Assembly (NCBI GenBank): GCA_003290165.1 | Contig: QNQO01010766.1 | Span: forward strand, 38,943 to 102,942 | Direction: 5' to 3' | DNA length: 64,000 bases | Source: Berberis thunbergii | Taxonomy: Eukaryota; Streptophyta; Magnoliopsida; Ranunculales; Berberidaceae | Part shown: positions 10,351 to 20,148 of the stretch, one piece after another | Layout: each line of letters opens with the position of its first letter | Numbering within the stretch: position 1 is the first letter of the stretch | The notes under the pieces: generated by a model | Seen by the model: only the letters and a program-made list of their open reading frames with translations | What the model was told of the DNA's origin: nothing | Databases searched by the model: none | Made by a program: the position numbers and the translations under genes

Positions 10351-12209
10351 TTTAGAATTTATGATTGAACATTCATAATGGCTCAGTCATGAGTACATGC
10401 ACGAATCACACTTTCTCAAAACTCTTAATGGTGTATAGTAACAAAATATACAAGAGAAAAACATTCAGATGTAAGTTTCTACGTCAAGAAAATATTTTGG
10501 AGAATTGTACATTTTGTTGTATTATATTTATTTTTTATTGAATATAAGTTTATATAAGCTAAGTTCTATCTAATCTTGTTAAAACAAAAAAATTAAAATT
10601 TATTATAAAAAATAATGTCTTATTCTGACTTTTCCAATCTAAATTTCCTATTATGATTTTTATTCTTTTAATTATATTGACTTTCTTATTCTAACTTTCA
10701 TTCTTTAATTATTATAGTTTTCCTTGTGAATCAATCTTGGACTTGAGCGTAGCTATGTTGATTGCAAGTCCTGCATATTTTAGCATGCCCTCGCAAACTG
10801 GACATATAGACACAGATGAAATGTGCAACTTGAAACTTTGAAGTCTGATTCGGTGAATAAATCATGATTATTGAGTGAAACTGCTAATAGTTCGACTCAA
10901 GTTAGCATGACTATCAAATTCTGATAATTTTGGATAATTCTGATATGAAAATGGGTATGGTAGACTTCTCGAGTGAAGCTATTAATGGTTCGACAAAATT
11001 ATCCATATGATCGACACATTTACACACGGTTCTTTTGAAGTATTAATGGAGATGAGGTTGTGTGTGTGTGTGTCAGTGAAATCCTCGATGGTTGTACTCA
11101 AAAGAAATTGGGAAACAATTGAGAGAGAGAAGAGAGAATTTTTCAAATCAAGGTACAAGTGAAGTGAATTTGGTCTGTTCATTTGATACCTCTTCTTCTT
11201 GTTCTTCTTCCTTCAACTTTGGCAGCAATAATAGAGTAAAAGAGTTATTGAGAGAGTCTTTTATGGGGGCCAAATGATTCATTTTGCCTCACTTTTGGAC
11301 CAATGGGTATAGGTTTTGTGCAGGGTCTTGTAATTGTTATTCCATTTTTCATCCCCTTGTACATGTGTGTGTTTATTACTTTGCTCTTGGTTTCTATTTA
11401 AATATGGTATTGATTGATGGGATGTAAGATGGGTGGGTTGGACAGAAGATTGTGGTTGGTTCATGATTTGGTGGGATCAAGAGAGAATCATGCATGTCAA
11501 TGGAATGGGTCCAACTCAGATCAGGTGTGCTCAACTAATCATTTGATTTTGTTCAATAAAATTTTTTTTATTTAGTGAAAGGAATAGCTACATTTTGTTA
11601 GAAACTTGTATTCAATAAGTATAGATATATTACATTTTTGTTTCACTGATTGAATTTGAAGTTATTTTCTTAGGCAATTGAAACAAGAAATGAAATTCCA
11701 AACAAAATTTTGGTGTCAAATGTGCACAAAACAAGAGAGTTTTATCCTATTGGGCTAAGGGCAAGGCAGTTTTATTTATGACAATGTGTTATTGTGTTTA
11801 AAGAATCAAAATTCATGTAACTGACTTTAAAAGTATCGAGAATGAGCTTTGATGATGATGATGATAATGAATGGGCAGTGCTATAAGACTAACATCACTT
11901 AGGTGATTGGGTTTTTGATGGGCTCTAACAAAAGGCAGATCTATGGGTGGCAGTATGTGACTAGAGCCTGATCACGGGACGCAATGACTAAACTTTATAG
12001 TATACATAATTAGAAAATTTGGGTTAGACAAAGTATGACATGAAAATCAACTGTCTAAAAATCTCTAATTGTTGACTCCGGGTTGGAGGGAAGTCATATC
12101 ACTAACTAAAGCTGAGTGAGTTTTTGATTACTTAGACTTTGGCTGTTCCATATCTGATAACTCCATTAATAAATGACTGATTATTATTTACATTCATATT
12201 TTGCATATG
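10351..12209. other. Intergenic, no gene seen
   Basis: AT-rich; includes a short (TG)n at about 11057-11073 and CT-rich stretches. No exon with protein-like composition seen on either strand. Confidence 0.45.
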
Positions 12210-12281
12210 ATCAGAGTGGCGCAGCGGAAGCGTGGTGGGCCCATAACCCACAGGTCCCAGGATCGAAACCTGGCTCTGATA
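12210..12281 (+). tRNA. Initiator tRNA-Met (CAU)
   Basis: A 72-nt cloverleaf. The acceptor stem ATCAGAG pairs with CTCTGAT, the D-arm region is GTGGCGCAGCGGAAGC, and the anticodon arm is GGTGGGCCCATAACCCAC with anticodon CAT preceded by the GGGC/C-rich stem typical of initiators. The T arm is CCAGGATCGAAACCTGG, with GATCGAAA rather than GTTCGA as in eukaryotic initiator tRNAs. The discriminator base is A. No CCA is encoded, as expected for a nuclear gene. A T-run a few bases downstream (about 12289-12294) is a good pol III terminator. Its 3' end plus CCA is complementary to the primer-binding sites of the Copia element in this window. Confidence 0.95.
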
Positions 12282-12287
12282 AATTTC

Positions 12288-12295
12288 TATTTTTT
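12288..12295 (+). terminator. Pol III T-run terminator of tRNA-iMet
   Basis: CTATTTTTTCC lies seven bases after the tRNA 3' end. A run of at least four T on the coding strand is the standard pol III stop. Confidence 0.7.
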
Positions 12296-12680
12296 CCTGT
12301 TTGAGATCATCTTCTTAATTGCCCATGTCATCCCATTTTTCTTTTCATCTTCTCTTCTTTCTATTGATTTGGTGACGGTGATGAATACTTATCAACTACT
12401 ACCTTTTTTATAATGCTCAACTTAAATGAAGTTTGTCTTTTTAAGCAATTCTCTTATGATTATGCAACCATTTGTTAGAGGAATCCTCACTAACACAAAA
12501 CTCTGCTATATCGCAGGAGCTTGCACGAGGGCCAATTTTTTTTGCCCTCGCATAGGTTCATACTACTGGAGAACTCACACTCGCAGGGGAGGGTGTGGTG
12601 GTGTTGCTCTATCAGTTGCTGTGAAGAAAAGAAAAAAAGGTGGAGAAGAAGATGAATAGTGAGTGAAATAAGGTTTATAT

Positions 12681-13149
12681 CAGCGTTCTAAAAATCGGCT
12701 GAGGTGGCCGTCTGGGCGGGTTTTTAAAAAAAAAAATTTATTTCCAGTTTGTAAAAAATAAAAAATAAAGATTTTTTTAATACATTTTGTATATGTATCT
12801 TGAAATTGAATTGGAAGTAATTTATATGCTATTATACTTAACTTTTATAAATTAAAATAATAATTAATAAATAAATAAACCGATTAATAGAGGGTGTAGA
12901 CGGAGAGAACAACCGTTAAAGAATTGGATGAAGGCGGTGAAGAAAGACATCATTGAGTTTGAATTAGGTGAGAATATGTGAGAAGACTGCATTGCCTGGA
13001 AAACCAAAATCCATGTCGCCGACCTCGAGAATATCGGAAATGGACTTTGATGATGAATAAAAAAAAATCTGGCTAGACTCCTTTTAGTCATTTTGGCGCT
13101 AGTCTCTTGCTCGCTGCCTGTTTACCGCCTAACGATTTTTAGAACACTG
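12681..13149. mobile_element. hAT-type MITE
   Basis: 469 bp. Left end CAGCGTTCTAAAAATCG; right end is its inverse, CGATTTTTAGAACACTG. CAG...CTG termini and an 8-bp flank pair (gtttatat at 12673-12680, atttatat at 13150-13157, one mismatch) fit hAT elements. The interior is AT-rich; a minus-strand ORF (12864-13091) has no hAT transposase features. Confidence 0.75.
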
Positions 13150-13157
13150 ATTTATAT

Positions 13158-13909
13158 TAGTGGTGTCTTTCAGCTCATCTAAAAAAAGAATAATGATGTT
13201 GTTCAGCAAAAGTAATGGTGTAAAAAACTAAGAGCCTTTCCAATAATGAGGTATCTGCATCACTCATAGTGGTGTCAATTAAACAAGTCTACCACCATAT
13301 ACTGAACATATCCATTTCATTAACATACCTAATCACTATGGTATAGGGTTGAAATTCCCTACTCCAAAGAATTCACTTCGTTCTCGATCCAATAGTGTGC
13401 CACCAACATTCTCCATTCTTATGATACATAGTAAATGATTTATGGAAAAGAGAAGTTTTTTATATTTTCTTTTGTAAGAGGAGAGACCAAACCTCGACAA
13501 CATGGTGCAATCAATATTCAACTTTGATCACTTATATATTGTTGATTGTAGACTTTACTATTTTTTGCGATAAAACACAAAGATTATTATTAAAAAGACG
13601 AAGACACAAAGTACAATCCTAAAACAAAGACCGCCATGACACCATGAACATGTCAAAAAACATGTCCCTAAAAATATTACATGCCTTAAGCTTATTATTC
13701 TCCACAATAATTTTTTTTATTATTATTGTAGACTCGAAATAAACATATCCTTAAAAACTAGTTTAACTCTAGCATTGAGCCTTAGGAATCCTCTTAGGAT
13801 TGAACATGGAGGGTCAAAGTGAGGTTTTTTGTTGTTGTTAGGATTTAGGTCTAACTAAGGTAAACCATCTTTGTAATTTTCTCTAAAAGAGACCTCTCAT
13901 GCATGGAGC
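13158..13909. other. Intergenic, no gene seen
   Basis: AT-rich with no exon recognised. The tract around 13560-13700 (AAAGACGAAGACACAAAG...) looks like old repeat sequence but shows no termini. Confidence 0.4.
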
Positions 13910-13919
13910 ACTACTGTCA

Positions 13920-16039
13920 TGCCTCGATTTTCAAAGAAAACGAAAATCCTAAAAATTCACGTAGGATTATCTGTTTTCCCCAAAATTTGGGACGTGAAAA
14001 TTCAATAATAACATAAACAAATAGCAGCATGAACTAAACATCTGAAACAAGTAAAAAAAAAAATCTAACCCGGTGAGACTCTGACATTGCTAGCTCACTA
14101 GCGGAACTCCAGTACGCAGCTCAAAATCTCTAAACCTGAAAGGCTAATCGGCTACATTCCAAAAGAAATGTACCCAAGAAGCAAAAGCTCACTCGGGTCA
14201 GCAATAAAGCTGTTGTGAGAAATCTTCATCCCAAAATCAATAAATCCGCACATGACAACATTAAAATAAACCAAACAATAAATAACCACACCATCAGGTA
14301 GTTCCTCAATGAGGCAATGGTGTTATACACAAAACAAAATAAATCTCGCTTCTTTTCCACAATCGCACTCTCCTCCCTTGCCGAACACACCTCACCCAAG
14401 TGTGCCTCCCTTGCCTTCGAAACCACTCGGAGTGTACATGTTTCAAGTGGGGTGCCACCTCGAGGAACATGTCATCTCACCCGAAGTTCGATCCATGGCA
14501 AGCATTTCCTAAATCTACACGTGCAACCGAACTCACATGGAACGGTGCACCGATATGCAAGCAAGTCTGCATACTCATAATATCACACGTATACAAGCAA
14601 GTCTGTATACAAAAATTTCTTTTCTTTTCACATTCCTTTTTTTTTTTCGGAGTTGTGGAAGAGAGCATAAAAATAAATAAATCCTCAAAACTCTTTTATG
14701 GTGACGCTTTGTCAACCATAAATAAATCAATCACAGTATCCACCATTCTTTTGGGGAACAAGTAATATTTGACACATTGCCAATTCACATATCTCATCTC
14801 TTTGCATCATATGAAAAACAATATGCATGCCAATTCGCATAACAATACAAATACTCAAACTAAAACAAGTGCTCAGTTAAATTTCAGCCAATATCTATTA
14901 CTAGAAAATTTTCTTCTATTTTATGTTATGCAATTGGAATCAATCTCGCCAGCTATGTAAATAAGTCCAAAAAAATACTCCAAAGATAATATTTTCCAGG
15001 TCATGATCAAAAGAGCATATGACCATGAGATACATTAGGAATTAAGCAAAATTGACTCATTTCATTCTTGTAAAACTTCCCCAAATCCATCTTCTATTTC
15101 ATTAAGGAATTTCATCAAACAAATGAGCATTGTATCTATAACCTTTGACAATCAACGACAAATATTTCTAATAGTGGCACAATAGTTTGACAACCAACTT
15201 TAATAAACCGTATGGACACATATGATGAATTTCAATTTCAACCCGATGGGATTTGACAATCCAAAACGCATATACATCTACTACCTAAATGTGGTCACCT
15301 CTGATCTAACCTATGAGATACAATTTGTCCAAATTTTCTTCACGATAACACTCAGGGGTTCCTAGTCTTACACAAACCCTACCCAATCACATGCTTTTCT
15401 AATGATAATGATGACATAGAAAACCCCGAATGTCTTGACAGTTGCCTAAAATCAATGTGAACTACAATGGGTATCCATTCATTCATTCAAACCCCATCAA
15501 TTTAATCTACCAAGTTAAGGGCAAAATCAGGAAGAAAGAAAATGGGGTTTAATCAAAGTAGATTAAACACACAACACATATGACCAAAACCATCACATAA
15601 AACAAACTGAAAGGGGTAAAAGAGAACTCACATAGAGAATGAAAGAAGACTCACATCCATGAAAATAAAAACCCCATCATCAAATCCTAAAAATACCTAA
15701 TTCAGTCAAGAAACAAGGATTACAAGATACAGGGAATAAGAAAACTCACTGGATGAAATGGCAAACCGTAAAAGATTGTGCAGCTACAACCAAACAGAAC
15801 CATCCCTTTTCTTCCCCTTTTCTTCTTCAACTCGTCCTTCTTTTCCCAACAGTTCGACGCCTTCTTCTTTGATCTTCTTCCTCTTCCTTCTTTATCTTCT
15901 TCCACCTCTTTCTTTTGTTCGTCTTCTTTCTTTCTGGCTTCACAAATGCAAAGCAATTCCTACTCTCTAGGACATCACCAAGAAAATAGGAATGAGAATG
16001 TCTCCATCCACCACAAGGGAATTGTAGAGCCTTTATTTC
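13920..16039. other. Remainder of the LTR-type element, no gene
   Basis: AT-rich. The CTTCTTCC-rich stretch at 15800-15930 creates low-complexity ORFs on both strands. The part around 14050-14230 has the GC-balanced composition often seen in the U5 side of long plant LTRs. No coding exon recognised. Confidence 0.4.
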
Positions 16040-17190
16040 AGTCAGTAAGTTTCATATGATAAAATCGACCGAAAGAAAAGCCTATAGCATATTTACCACA
16101 TGCCAGGTCTTCACCAGAATTGTCAACAGCAGAAACAGATTCTATAAAGCTTAATTCTTTCACCTGCTTCATCCCTGTGAACTTCAAACTTCTCCATGCG
16201 GTCAAAAATAAAATAGCATATACATCCATCACTTCTAGTTGATCGGATTTCAATTTGATTGTAACTTAATGTGGAGACTGGGATGCTGGTTGAGCTTGAT
16301 ATCCCATGAGCTCCCTTGAAATAATTCATTGGAGAGATCTTCAAATCTGTCACAATTGGAAGTATCTAGCAGGCATTTCTTCAATGGAAACATGGAAAGG
16401 TAGTTACCAGTTACCACATACTAGCACCTGTTCATCCAATGATGCATCCAAACATACTATCCTACTTGTCTCAAAATATGATGTGAACTCTGTAATCAGA
16501 AGAGCATCATGCATTCCTTTAGCTATATCAGATACTGAGTGAGAAGGACCAGTTAACCTCCACATCTTTAATTTGCCTCTAGGATCGGCTAAGAAGATGT
16601 AACTGCATCCCAACGACTTGCACCAGTAAGTTCCCAAGAGTTGTCACTCTAATCCTGTTGACCAAGTAAAATACGACCCACTTCCAGAATACAAAGGCCA
16701 GTAACAACTTTGACAACTGTAACGTTTCCTTTACCATCACCAACTACAATCCAATCCTCCATGTCTGCAGAGAGATTTGATAGGTTTCTGGGCAATATGT
16801 CCATACAAACAATTAGTACTTCTTCGCTGATGCAGGCAAGTTTAGTCCTTCTCACATCCCCAGCATGAGAAAGTTTAACATGATACATATACCCTTGGTT
16901 TGTAGCAACATACAGTGTATCCTCCCTTGTGAAGAGCATGCAACGTACATATTCACTTTTGTTGTCCATGATTCCAACCTTATCTGACAAATTCGGGACA
17001 AAAATAGCAAAAATCTGTGTCCTGTCGTTGATCCCTTTTCGGACTTCATTCTGATCAATTGAACCCATAGATAATGAAGTATCCAACAGATGCACCTTCA
17101 CTGCAGAGTCAAACCCAGCAGTGATAAGAAGTGACAATCTTGGATCGTATGCACACCACCAAATGCCTCTCCCTGATAGATAAACACCTA
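16040..17190 (-). pseudogene. Degenerate WDR6-like WD40 gene fragment
   Basis: The minus strand carries an internal piece of a plant WDR6-type WD40 protein; in yeast and animals this family partners a tRNA 2'-O-methyltransferase. Recognisable blocks in order: GRGIWWCAYDPRLSLLITAG, FDSAVKVHLLDTSL, SEYVRCMLFTREDTLYVATN, LGTYWCKSLGC, PRGKLKMWRLTG, SPMNYFKGAHGIS, DGCICYF, MKQVKELSFIESVS and, after another frame change, VDFII just before an in-frame stop where the family has Trp. At least three frame changes (near 16650, 16390 and 16210) and several stops (one near 16628 just before QLLGTYW) rule out a product. Both ends of the ~1,300-residue parent are missing. The coding blocks are contiguous, so this could derive from a long exon. 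It sits inside the LTR-type element at 13.9-17.9 kb, so capture or nested insertion is likely. Confidence 0.85.
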
Positions 17191-17344
17191 CGTGCCCCCA
17201 ATCTGCCATTCCTTCTATCCACCATCTCGCCTCCAGATCGCAGCCCCTCTCAACAGTTTCGTCTCACCATCAGCCACCATTGAGAAAAATCGTGAAGAAG
17301 GGAAAAGGGAAAAGGAAGGAGAAAAAAAGGAGAGAAGAAAAATA

Positions 17345-17366
17345 GGGTTATTCTCTTTATAAGGTG
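17345..17366 (-). promoter_or_regulatory. LTR promoter (TATA-like)
   Basis: On the minus strand CACCTTATAAAGAGAATAAC provides a TATA-like TTATAAAG. It is followed by CT-rich sequence with CTTCTCTCC, a typical plant transcription-start and leader composition, and then the WDR6-like fragment. Inference from sequence shape only. Confidence 0.35.
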
Positions 17367-17952
17367 GGCGGCTATTCACCCCCACCAAATTTTCTAATGC
17401 ACCCACCCTCCTTCACAAAATAAAACCCTACTTATTAGTTTAATAAAAGCCCAAAACCAAGCCCAAATACAATTGACTAACAACCCATCAACATTAAGGT
17501 TTACAAAAGAATTTTTTTTATATTTATTTAATTAGGCGGGTATTACAATATATACAACTCAAAATAATCTCATCCCGAGATTCGGTAGAGGAAGGTAAGT
17601 AGGAAATTAATTCTTAAATAAACAACTACACATCACATGGACAAACAAATAGATCATACGTATGCCCATAACTTAATGAATACAATCACACAAAAATATA
17701 AAAAGATTCAGTAAGTACAAAAATTACGGGGTGCTAAAATATATACAACTCAAAAGAATTTCGTCCAGAGATTCGGTAGAGGAAAGAAAGTTAAGCGAAT
17801 TTCAAAAAATACCACTTGTCAAACGAAAGAAGATTTTAAAAATAAAAATTTCAATTGAATTTTAGTTGCATAAATTTTTATTGCCATTGAAAAAGTACGG
17901 GTGTTACAACTACAAAGGCGTTTATTTGGGTTCCCCCACTCATAGCACTCTC

Positions 17953-18395
17953 TGTTGGACAAATCCAATAATGTGGGCACACATATGTAATATAATATGT
18001 ATTGCTATCTTAAAGTGTAGTCCATCTAATATGTGATCTAATAGGGGTGTTGGACTATAAGGTATTAATAAATAACATGGTGTAACTAAAGATGTAATTT
18101 CTAATTCAATGAGGGGCAAAATTGAAAATTCACAGCCCTTAAGTTGAAGGGTTATGACTTACGAGCATTATAATATGGCTTGGTCCTCGATTGAGCGTTG
18201 TGCGTGAAAAGAGATAACCTTTGGCATTGTCTTCTGCATCCTCTCAACAGAGAATCTAAGGAAACGCTTCAATCAATCGGAAAATCCAAACTCATCACAA
18301 TCAAAGGAAAAATCACAATGGATCAAGGTATGTTTCTATTTTTCTTATTTCCATTGAATCAACTAGAGTCTTAAGTTTTTTGTTTAAATACAACA
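17953..18395 (+). repeat. 5' LTR of the Copia element
   Basis: 443 bp, TGTTGG...CAACA, nearly collinear with the 442-bp 3' LTR. Its right-hand 275 bases are repeated immediately downstream together with the primer-binding site (see the 289-bp tandem duplication). Confidence 0.9.
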
Positions 18396-18397
18396 AT

Positions 18398-18409
18398 TGG
18401 TATCAGAGC
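18398..18409 (+). other. Primer-binding site, copy 1 (tRNA-iMet)
   Basis: TGGTATCAGAGC is the complement of the 3' end of plant initiator tRNA-Met (CCA plus the last nine encoded bases) and matches the tRNA gene at 12210-12281 of this window exactly over 12 nt. It lies two bases after the LTR end CAACA. Confidence 0.9.
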
Positions 18410-18686
18410 ATTGAAAATTCACAGCCCGTAAGTTGAAGGGTTATGACTTACGAGCATTATAATATGGCTTGGTCCCCGATTGAGCGTTGTGTGTGAAAAG
18501 AGATAACCTTTGGCATTGTCTTCTGTATCCTCTCAACAGAGAATCTAAGGAAACGCTTGAATCAATCGGAAGATCCAAACTCATCACAATCAAAGGGAAA
18601 ATCGCTATGGATCAAGGTATGTTTTTATTCTTCTTATTTCCATTGAATCAACTAGAGTCTTAAGTTTTTTGTTTAAATACAACAAT

Positions 18687-18698
18687 TGGTATCAGAGC
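18687..18698 (+). other. Primer-binding site, copy 2 (tRNA-iMet)
   Basis: Second identical TGGTATCAGAGC, two bases after the duplicated LTR end. It is the copy adjacent to the leader, so it is the site that would follow a full-length LTR if the inner junction is the functional one. Confidence 0.9.
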
Positions 18699-20148
18699 AT
18701 CTCCTGTTGATTCAATGTGAAATTATAAAGAAGAACACGTTTTCCTTCTTTGAACAGTGATATGCGATTCATTATGGCTATAGATGATTATAGTAATTAT
18801 GAATATCGATGTGCCAGTGGTTATGATCATGTGATTCATCATGGGTATGCACTGTTACAGTGATATGCACTATTCTGCACAGTGGTTATGCACTGTTATG
18901 AATAGTGATATGGATGTTCTGATCATGCGATTCATTATGGTTATGCACTGTTACAGTGATTATAATCAACTATGCCTATGTTTTCATTATTTCCTTATTT
19001 ACCGACAATGGACTGAAATAATGATGTTTGTATAATTTTTTAGTGTAAACAATTGCTTGTTTACAATTGACTGAAATAATGATAACCTTATTTACAGACC
19101 CATTATTTACAGTGATATCATTATTTTAGTGATTATGTTGAAATTATATTCATATTCACTATTGAATCTATATAGATATGTATTCATGCGATTGTATTCA
19201 ATGTTTCATTGCAATTGTATTTACTGTTTCATTGTGTAATTGTAATTGTATTCACTGTTTCATTGTAATTGTATACAGTGATTATATTGTAATTGTATTT
19301 ATTATTGAAATAAATTACAATTTATTACAATTTGGTGTACAGTGAAATAGATGTTAAAAAAAAACGATTCACTGTTCACCGTTGACCATGACTATTCTCT
19401 ATTGACCGCGACTATTCACTGTTGGGTCTGGCGAATGTTGGGCCTGGTGACTGTTCACTATATGGTGATTGTTCACTGTTGGGCATGTATGGTGTTTGTT
19501 AACTATTGGGCCTGTATGGTGACTGCTCACTGTTGACCAAGGTGATTGTTCACTGTTGGTTGGGCTTGTTGCTGTTAGGTCTGTTAGAAAATTTTGCTTT
19601 ACCTATTTTATTGGGACCTATTTAATTTTTTGCTACATTTTATTTAGACCCATGTTTTAATTGTACTAAGGTGGTAATTTAGTTAATACTCCAAATTTAT
19701 ACATAAATTATAATTTTGGTTTCATGTATCACTATTGTGTTCCTTATTTAAAATCTACACAATTTAATTAATAGGTTGCCAAAGCAACCACTGTTAGGAA
19801 AGTTGGTTGATTTTAAATAAGTAAGCATGCTACATCCATGTGAAACAATCAGCCCAAAGGAAGATTGTTTTGACCAGATAATCTCTAGTCTTAAATATGT
19901 GATAAAGTTTACTTTACCATGCTTTTATTATGTCAGTCCAAAGAAAGGCATAATATTAGGCCGGTTTCGTTGTGTACGAAGAGTACCACTTACAGATTGA
20001 TATTTCTATCCAAAGACTAAATAACAATGTTGTGCTAGGTATCTTGATATGGGTTTTTTATTTACCTATTGTATGAATTTAAAAGTTTATGCAATTGAAT
20101 AATGATGTGAATATGTTATTTATGTAATTTATTCTCTGTACAGCTACT
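18699..20148 (+). other. Copia untranslated leader with short degenerate repeats
   Basis: About 1.45 kb without coding capacity. Words such as TATGCACTGTTACAGTGAT (18840-18965), ATTGTATTCACTGTTTCATTG (19190-19270) and TTCACTGTTGGGC (19390-19560) recur irregularly. This leaves a leader rich in CACTGTT motifs before the gag start. Confidence 0.6.

Larger units (their letters stand above)
13915..17908 (-). mobile_element. ~4 kb LTR-type element, best read as a solo LTR
   Basis: Read on the minus strand, the unit starts TGTAACACCCGTAC (17908) and ends ATCGAGGCATGACA (13915), with TG...CA termini. It is flanked by the 5-bp direct repeat ACTAC (13910-13914 and 17909-17913), as expected of an integrated LTR element. 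TGTAACACCC starts are common in plant Gypsy LTRs. I find no second copy of the ends inside it, no primer-binding site and no gag-pol. It is therefore either a solo LTR of a long-LTR element or a non-autonomous derivative. A promoter-like stretch lies at 17.35 kb and a WDR6-like pseudogene follows it. Two ~55-bp direct repeats (about 17547-17601 and 17737-17790, ATATACAACTCAAAA...GAGATTCGGTAGAGG) lie near its 5' end. Confidence 0.6.
18121..18698 (+). repeat. 289-bp tandem duplication spanning LTR 3' part plus PBS
   Basis: Unit 1 is 18121-18409 and unit 2 is 18410-18698, both running from ATTGAAAATTCACAGCCC to TGGTATCAGAGC, with only a few substitutions between them. The duplication gives this element two LTR/leader junctions and two primer-binding sites. 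Confidence 0.9.

Noticed and set aside
14226..14765. Overlapping ORFs on both strands in the LTR-type element
   Set aside because: Several frames are open at once because of composition; none matches gag-pol or a host family.
15720..16059. Lys/Glu-rich and Phe/Ser-rich ORFs
   Set aside because: Products of a CTTCTTCC-rich tract read on opposite strands.
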